From the NCBI GenBank assembly GCA_036961345.1, contig JBALVT010000160.1, forward strand, positions 1-10,271: a stretch of 10,271 nt of DNA, read 5' to 3'. Of this stretch, positions 6,820 through 10,271 are shown piece after piece. Source of the stretch: JBALVT01 sp036961345 (lineage in GTDB: Bacteria; Pseudomonadota; Gammaproteobacteria; Pseudomonadales; Halieaceae). Each line of letters opens with the position of its first letter. Within the stretch, counting starts at the first letter, position 1. A program made the position numbers and the translations under genes. Below the pieces are notes generated by a model. It was not told the origin of the DNA, did not search any database, and was given only the letters and a program-made list of their open reading frames with translations.

Positions 6820-7647
6820 GTGTCACTAATACTAGAAGCTCTCAACCGCTCCCAGCGCGACCGTCAGGTTGACGCGGGGGCCGGGCGAGATACCGCGGAC
6901 TATTTTGAGAGTTCTGAAGTTAAACGCAGCCGACTGTCGTGGTTGCCCTGGTTGGCCCTGGTATTTGCTCTACTCATCATAGGCTGGTTGCTGTCTGAGA
7001 GGTTTGCAGCGGACGTTGTACAAACGCCGTCGACGCCGAAAGAAATTTCAGTGGTGGCTCAAATCGCGCCGTCGCAAGTGCAGCCGGAAAAACCGGCACG
7101 GGCTGACCCGCCAGAGGAGGCCGATACCGTTCCCATCGCCACAGGCAGTCAAATGCCACCGTCGATTATGGCAAATTCCGCCAGTGCCGAAGTGCCTGGG
7201 AAAAGCAATGTAGAACCGGATGTGGCAGATTCCGCTGTAGCAGCGCTTTATGCAGGTAGGGAAGAAAAGGCGGCAACTGCTCAAACTCCCGTGTCTGCAA
7301 AAAAAGAAAATTCGTCTTTGACAGAAAAGCCAGTCGATATTGAGGCGGTTTTGGCCAGGACCGAAGAGGCCTTGAAAACTGCGCGTTTGCGAGAGCATCC
7401 CGCCCCGTTTCTATCGACTTTGTCCCAGCAGGTCAAAAATGATGTTCCAACGATGCTTTATAGCGGCCACGATTATTCCTCGAAGAGCGGTCAATCTTCG
7501 GTGGTAATCAACGGTAAAACACTCAGGGAGGGCGGAAATATTGTGGGCGGAGTTAAACTTGATGAAATCCTCCCGGATTCCATCGTGCTGAGCCATAGAG
7601 GCACGCAGTTTCGTCTGCGTGCACTCAATAGCTGGGTGAATCTCTAG
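6820..7647 (+). CDS. gspB: Type II secretion assembly protein GspB (ExeB)
   Basis: This 275-residue protein starts at GTG 6820 with GGGGAA about 12 bases upstream. The N-terminal MSLILEALNRSQRDR is the conserved cytoplasmic helix of ExeB-type proteins. One membrane segment spans about 41-58 (WLPWLALVFALLIIGWLL). A long Pro/Ala/Lys/Glu linker (about 65-205) crosses the periplasm, and the C-terminal T2SSB domain (about 208-275) shows VVINGKTLREGG, VGGVKLDEILPDSIVLSHRG and FRLRALNSWVNL. Family knowledge: it forms a complex with GspA and helps insert or anchor the GspD secretin. It follows gspA directly. Its stop TAG shares three of four bases with the stop of the convergent lipoprotein gene in the palindrome CTAG (7644-7647). 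Confidence 0.92.
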   Translation: MSLILEALNRSQRDRQVDAGAGRDTADYFESSEVKRSRLSWLPWLALVFALLIIGWLLSERFAADVVQTPSTPKEISVVAQIAPSQVQPEKPARADPPEEADTVPIATGSQMPPSIMANSASAEVPGKSNVEPDVADSAVAALYAGREEKAATAQTPVSAKKENSSLTEKPVDIEAVLARTEEALKTARLREHPAPFLSTLSQQVKNDVPTMLYSGHDYSSKSGQSSVVINGKTLREGGNIVGGVKLDEILPDSIVLSHRGTQFRLRALNSWVNL

Positions 7648-8054
7648 CTTGGAGGTATGCCCTTTTTGCGCATTTTCTTGGCGTCTCTCAGACTCGCGCC
7701 TTGATCCTTATACTTTTTGGCGTCTGCTGCATTGAATTTTTCCTTGCGCCACTCGTAGGCGTCTTTGAGGCTGAATTCGGCTTTGTGCCAGGCTCCGGCA
7801 TCCTGTGCGGTAAAACCACCATCGTGCCAGGCAGTAATATTGTGTGGAATCGTAATGCCCTCGTCATACCATTTTTGTATGGTAGATGAGGTAAAACCCA
7901 TCTCTTGATAGATCCCGGCTTCTTCGGCGCTAATGCCCATGGCCTGGAGTTTGGTCGCTTCAGCGGGTGAATAGCCGTCCCAACTTGGGGATGAACCGCA
8001 GGCCGCCAGTACCAGTGAGAACATAATTAGACAAAATAACTTTCTTGCGTGCAT
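7644..8054 (-). CDS. Lipoprotein with eight 13-residue repeats
   Basis: This 136-residue minus-strand protein has a lipoprotein signal peptide with lipobox LAAC (Cys19, then Gly20, so no Asp+2 inner-membrane retention signal and probably outer membrane). The ribosome site GAGG lies 8 bases before the ATG. From residue 28 to 132 the chain is eight tandem units of 13 residues (the fourth has 14) with consensus (F/I)-(T/S)-x-x-D-A-x-x-W/Y-x-x-x-G: for example YSPAEATKLQAMG, ISAEEAGIYQEMG, FTAQDAGAWHKAE, FSLKDAYEWRKEK and FNAADAKKYKDQG. Each unit probably forms a short helix and turn, so the protein may be a small superhelical rod or binding scaffold on the membrane. Later units become Lys-rich. 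No named family is recognised and no partner is evident. It is convergent with gspB, sharing the CTAG stop, so functional linkage to type II secretion is only a guess. Confidence 0.88.
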   Translation of the reverse strand: MHARKLFCLIMFSLVLAACGSSPSWDGYSPAEATKLQAMGISAEEAGIYQEMGFTSSTIQKWYDEGITIPHNITAWHDGGFTAQDAGAWHKAEFSLKDAYEWRKEKFNAADAKKYKDQGASLRDAKKMRKKGIPPS

Positions 8055-8133
8055 AGGTAAAACCTCGTGATAAAAATGGGTAAGAAGAACATGTGCGCCC
8101 AGCTGCCGCCATATTAACCTATCCCTAGCGATT

Positions 8134-8247
8134 CTAGTAAGTGCTAATCAGTCGGCCTATGGCGCTGATGGATTCTCCACGTTGGTACTGGTCCCAGATA
8201 TAGGACTTAATCTCCTCTGTATATTTGATTGTGGTTATACGGGCCAT
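8134..8247 (-). pseudogene. 5' fragment of an IS30-family transposase
   Basis: The minus strand reads MARITTIKYTEEIKSYIWD followed by QYQRGESISAIGRLIS and stops at TAG (8134-8136) after 37 residues. The pattern 'EEIKSYIWDQYQRGESISAIGR' split at that point matches the N-terminal helix-turn-helix of IS30-type transposases, which are normally over 300 residues and continue with a Ser/Arg-rich stretch and a DDE domain. Here the frame ends straight after the helix-turn-helix, so only the first tenth or so of the gene survives. The ATG at 8245-8247 lies about 60 bases inside a terminal-repeat-like sequence, as in intact IS30 elements. A longer in-frame start at 8337 would read through that terminal repeat and is not credible. 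Confidence 0.7.
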
Positions 8248-8310
8248 TTTGCAACACTCCACTTTTAACATAACGATAGTGGAGTATTGCGTTGACCGGT
8301 TGAGATCGCA
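8134..8310 (-). mobile_element. IS30-family insertion sequence remnant
   Basis: The minus strand from 8310 begins TGCGATCTCAACCGGTCAAC, continues GCAATACTCC, then the truncated transposase. The core TCAACCGGTCAACGCAA resembles the IS30 terminal repeat as I remember it (a TCAATTGGTCAACGCAACA form). A second short inverted pair, ACTCCAC near 8276-8283 and GTGGAGT near 8256-8263, follows just inside. The left part of the element is missing, so this is a dead end-fragment with one terminus at about 8310. Confidence 0.65.
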
Positions 8311-8362
8311 TGTGAAAGCAGACATCCTGCTCAGCACTCCAGCACCCAGGCTGATGTCTGTC

Positions 8363-8427
8363 GTGTCCTAGTTTGCGACATTAGAGTCGTGATATGCTTT
8401 TGGCAGAAAACGACTCAATGTGGACAC
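8363..8427. repeat. Interrupted inverted repeat, possible element tip
   Basis: GTGTCC (8363-8368), nine unpaired bases, then ACATTAGAGTCGT (8378-8390) form the left arm. The right arm ACGACTCAATGTGGACAC (8410-8427) is its reverse complement except for the nine-base insertion and one extra A. The 19-base centre is GATATGCTTTTGGCAGAAA. It may be two facing remnants of an insertion-sequence end or a structured transcript leader; no family is assigned. Confidence 0.6.
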
Positions 8428-8433
8428 TCAGAC

Positions 8434-8451
8434 AAAAAAAATATTTTTTTT
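8434..8451. repeat. 18-bp AT palindrome
   Basis: Eight A, TA, then eight T form a perfect palindrome seven bases after the interrupted inverted repeat. Such a tract bends DNA, could act as an UP-like or nucleoid-protein site for the downstream gene, and on either strand offers a T-run after the neighbouring hairpin: on the plus strand the stem 8363-8427 is followed by this A/T block, which is a possible terminator for transcription leaving the IS remnant. Confidence 0.45.
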
Positions 8452-8648
8452 CACAGCGCGTAGATCTAAAAATGGAGCCTGTCGGGCGCGAAGGAGAATC
8501 TAAAGGTTCCTGGCTTACCGATCACAACAGCCCTGGGTATTTGGATCCAGAAACACGTGGGTGACACACAACGAGTCGCAGTGCGGGCGCTGTTTCTCTT
8601 CGAGAACAGGGCTTACTGAAACGCCATCCAGTAAAGAAGGAGTGCACC

Positions 8649-9644
8649 ATGCAGAACAGGAAAATGATTCTTTTGCAGCGACCCGCCGGTAATACCTGCT
8701 CTGAGCTGTGGCAACTCGATAGCGAGTCTGTTCCCGAATTAACCCCCGGCCAAGTCCTGACCAAAGTCGAATTTATTTCTATGGACCCAACCATGAGAGC
8801 CTGGATGAATGAAGGCTCTTATGATGGCGGTGTCGCACTTGGCGGAGAGGCCATGTGGGCCTTCGGTGTCGGTCGAGTAGTGCAAAGTCAGCACCCGAAT
8901 TTCACCGCAGGCGATGCCGTTCATGGCATGCTAAAAGTTCAGGATTACGCTGTTTGCGCAGGTGATGATCTGGACAAACTGTCACTTGGTGAAGAGCCAT
9001 TATCCTACCATGCTGGCTTCTTCGGGATGACAGGAATGACAAGTTACTTCGGCATTACCGCTGCTGTCGATGTGCAGCCGGGCCAACAGGTATTGGTGTC
9101 CACCGCAGCAGGCGCTGTTGGCTCACTGGTGGCACAAATCGCTAAACTCAAGGGCGCTCACGTCGTCGGCATTGCCGGTGGTGCCAAAAAATGTAAATTC
9201 GTTGTGGAGACGCTAGGATGTGATGCGTGTATTGATTACAAGTCCGGTGACTTCAGCACTCAATTGAAAGAAATGATGCCCAATGGTATCGATATCTATT
9301 ATGACAATGTGGGTGTGCCCATTCTCGATTTTGCCCTTAGCCATATCAATGAATGTGCAACCGTAGTGTTATGCGGTGTGATCGCACAGATTCATAATCT
9401 CAATCAGGTGGTTGGACCCTCGCAATACCTGAAGATCGCTGAACGTAATGCAAATCTTAAGGGTTTTACTTCTTACCATTATCGAGATCGCTTCCCCGAA
9501 GCCGTGGTGCAACTCAGGCAGTGGTTAGAGGCTGGTGAAATCAGGAACTATGAACAACTAGAACATGGATTGGAAAACTTCCCAGCGGTGTTTGAACAGT
9601 TATTCCACGGCGGCAATGTGGGCAAACTGCTGTTAGCACCCTAA
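8649..9644 (+). CDS. NADP-dependent MDR oxidoreductase, zinc-independent
   Basis: This 331-residue protein has a strong ribosome site (AAGAAGGAGTG, eight bases before ATG 8649). It belongs to the medium-chain dehydrogenase/reductase group of leukotriene B4 dehydrogenase, prostaglandin reductase and curcumin reductase (CurA-like) enzymes. Support: FISMDPTMRAWM at 42-53, the glycine loop STAAGAVGSLVAQIAK (151-166), AGGAKKCKFVVETLG with K181 near the NADP phosphate, DYK at 196-198, and IDIYYDNVG (214-222). The family usually has a second Gly after that motif; here it is Val223. The zinc ligands of alcohol dehydrogenases are absent. Expected activity is NADPH-dependent reduction of the double bond in alpha,beta-unsaturated carbonyl compounds; substrate unknown. 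It is the first gene of the block between the two IS30-like ends. Confidence 0.93.
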   Translation: MQNRKMILLQRPAGNTCSELWQLDSESVPELTPGQVLTKVEFISMDPTMRAWMNEGSYDGGVALGGEAMWAFGVGRVVQSQHPNFTAGDAVHGMLKVQDYAVCAGDDLDKLSLGEEPLSYHAGFFGMTGMTSYFGITAAVDVQPGQQVLVSTAAGAVGSLVAQIAKLKGAHVVGIAGGAKKCKFVVETLGCDACIDYKSGDFSTQLKEMMPNGIDIYYDNVGVPILDFALSHINECATVVLCGVIAQIHNLNQVVGPSQYLKIAERNANLKGFTSYHYRDRFPEAVVQLRQWLEAGEIRNYEQLEHGLENFPAVFEQLFHGGNVGKLLLAP

Positions 9645-9682
9645 GCGGAAGGGCAGCTGTGTCCTACGAGTGGTCATCGGGT

Positions 9683-9713
9683 TATCCTTGTTAGAGGTCT
9701 AACAACAAGGATA
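9683..9713 (+). promoter_or_regulatory. Inverted repeat covering the ribosome binding site
   Basis: TATCCTTGTTAGA at 9683-9695 is complementary to TCTAACAACAAGGATA at 9698-9713 apart from a three-base bulge. The second arm contains AAGGA (9707-9711), the only good Shine-Dalgarno for the ATG at 9720, so folding of the RNA would hide it. The innermost pairs must open because the centre has only two bases. It might be a translational switch, or simply a dyad operator. Confidence 0.45.
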
Positions 9714-9719
9714 TAAGAA

Positions 9720-10133
9720 ATGACAGAATTTGAGCTGCAACAACTTGATTACATGGAAACTGAGCGGATACAGGGGCTGCTCGGTCTAATTCAATCTCAG
9801 GCCGAACTCATTGCGAATGATGCAACGATGATGTCAACGTTGCTATTTGGATATCTCGTCGTTGCATATTTCGTTGGCGGGCACCTTACCAAAGTTCAGG
9901 CCGCTATATTCAGCACACTCTATGTGGCAGCTTTTCTCGCAAACAGTTTCTCAGCTACCAACTCTGCGCTTGTAGCCGTTGGGTTTCAGGCCCGCTATGT
10001 CGAACTGAGTGGCGCAACAGGATCACCATCACTCACTCCAATATTCATGTTTCTCGGTGCCATGTTAAACCTGAGTATGCTCTTGGGCTCTTTATACTTT
10101 ATGTGGAGTGTCAGACACCCAAAGACAGAATGA
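9720..10133 (+). CDS. Small three-helix membrane protein of unknown function
   Basis: This 137-residue protein has a hydrophilic, acidic N-terminal helix (TEFELQQLDYMETERIQGLLGLIQSQAELI, split at residue 20) and three predicted membrane segments at about 38-53, 60-78 and 107-129, ending in a basic-polar tail WSVRHPKTE. There is no signal peptide, Cys pair or catalytic motif. The ribosome site AAGGA lies nine bases before the ATG, inside an inverted repeat. I recognise no named family; the look is that of small hypothetical inner-membrane proteins common in accessory regions. It lies 75 bases after the oxidoreductase, perhaps cotranscribed, and is the last gene before the second IS30-like end. 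Confidence 0.82.
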   Translation: MTEFELQQLDYMETERIQGLLGLIQSQAELIANDATMMSTLLFGYLVVAYFVGGHLTKVQAAIFSTLYVAAFLANSFSATNSALVAVGFQARYVELSGATGSPSLTPIFMFLGAMLNLSMLLGSLYFMWSVRHPKTE

Positions 10134-10154
10134 CTTCTGCATTGTGCTGCAAAC

Positions 10155-10175
10155 GGACATCCAGGTTATGTCTCC
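10155..10175. repeat. Inverted repeat beside the second IS30-like end
   Basis: GGACAT (10155-10160) is mirrored by ATGTC-T-CC (about 10168-10175) around CCAGGTT. The same GACAT/ATGTC words recur outside the left IS30-like end (8319-8326, 8353-8360), so this belongs to the shared border sequence rather than to the membrane-protein gene. Confidence 0.4.
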
Positions 10176-10182
10176 TTTGTCC

Positions 10183-10212
10183 TGCGATCTCAACCGGTCA
10201 ACGCAACACTAG
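10183..10212 (+). mobile_element. Second IS30-like terminal repeat
   Basis: TGCGATCTCAACCGGTCAAC followed by GCAACACT is the reverse complement of the left copy (8281-8310) with a single difference over the first 27 bases (GCAACACT here, GCAATACT there). It points rightwards, so any element it ends lies at higher coordinates and leaves the window after about 60 bases. No transposase start is visible in that tail, so it may be the 3' end of an element, a remnant, or a solitary end. Confidence 0.6.
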
Positions 10213-10271
10213 CATCCAACAGTCATTTAGGGTCATTGATCACCAGGGGCAGGCAGAACAACTCGACAGCG

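Larger units (their letters stand above)
8311..8648. other. Non-coding stretch rich in inverted repeats
   Basis: No convincing gene lies between the IS remnant and the oxidoreductase. The left third holds two nested inverted pairs: CAGACATC (8319-8326) with GATGTCTG (8353-8360), and an 18-base arm at 8363-8390 with its partner at 8410-8427. An AT palindrome (8434-8451) and a small hairpin CTGTTtCTC-TTC-GAGAACAG (8590-8609) follow. A 30-codon frame from ATG 8472 exists but has no ribosome site or recognisable product. The arrangement looks like tips of mobile elements or a recombined junction. Confidence 0.5.

Noticed and set aside
8134..8337. 67-residue version of the IS30 fragment starting at 8337
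   Set aside because: The added N-terminal part translates the terminal repeat itself; the start at 8247 gives the normal IS30 transposase N-terminus.
8472..8564. 30-codon frame MEPVGREGESKGSW in the gap before the oxidoreductase
   Set aside because: There is no ribosome site and no recognisable product; frames of this length occur by chance.
1..10271. CRISPR array, tRNA or rRNA genes, retron or phage genes
   Set aside because: I saw no regular direct repeats with spacers, no cloverleaf-like gene, no reverse transcriptase and no phage structural or integrase motifs.

Overview
The window looks like the chromosome of a gammaproteobacterium, probably a marine or environmental member of the Cellvibrionales/Pseudomonadales side. 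This is inferred from gene content (bactofilin, a small Lys-rich 'MAKPNYSFEKRQKE' protein, an ExeA/ExeB (GspA/GspB) pair), Shine-Dalgarno-led starts and moderate GC. No rRNA, tRNA or CRISPR array is visible, and no taxon-specific marker fixes the genus.

Positions 1-2438 read left to right as a row of plus-strand genes: the last codons of an unknown gene, a small helical protein overlapping it by one base, a bactofilin (cytoskeletal polymer), a degenerate methyltransferase-fold protein, a 54-residue Lys-rich protein, and a membrane-anchored staphylococcal-nuclease-type nuclease. A GC-rich hairpin follows the nuclease. Positions 2596-3598 hold a short-chain dehydrogenase and a small convergent gene that overlaps its 3' end. 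Positions 3860-4922 hold a small exported protein built of 9-residue repeats and, convergent to it, an AsmA-like single-pass membrane protein.

Positions 5086-7647 carry the type II secretion accessory pair gspA (exeA) and gspB (exeB). GspA is an inner-membrane AAA+ ATPase with a periplasmic C39-like region and a peptidoglycan-binding domain; GspB is its bitopic partner. In Aeromonas this pair is needed to place the GspD secretin in the outer membrane across peptidoglycan. No other gsp gene lies in the window. A lipoprotein made of eight ~13-residue repeats is convergent to gspB, and the two genes share the palindromic stop CTAG.

From about 8130 the character changes. A truncated IS30-family transposase start with its terminal repeat (8134-8310) faces left, and a matching repeat in the opposite orientation lies at 10183-10212. 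Between them are a repeat-rich non-coding stretch, a zinc-independent MDR oxidoreductase and a small three-helix membrane protein whose ribosome binding site sits inside an inverted repeat. This 1.9 kb block looks like accessory DNA bounded by insertion-sequence ends. I see no complete new defence or mobile system. The most distinctive items are the two short-repeat exported proteins, the IS30-end-flanked block with its nested inverted repeats, and the possible RNA switch before the membrane protein.
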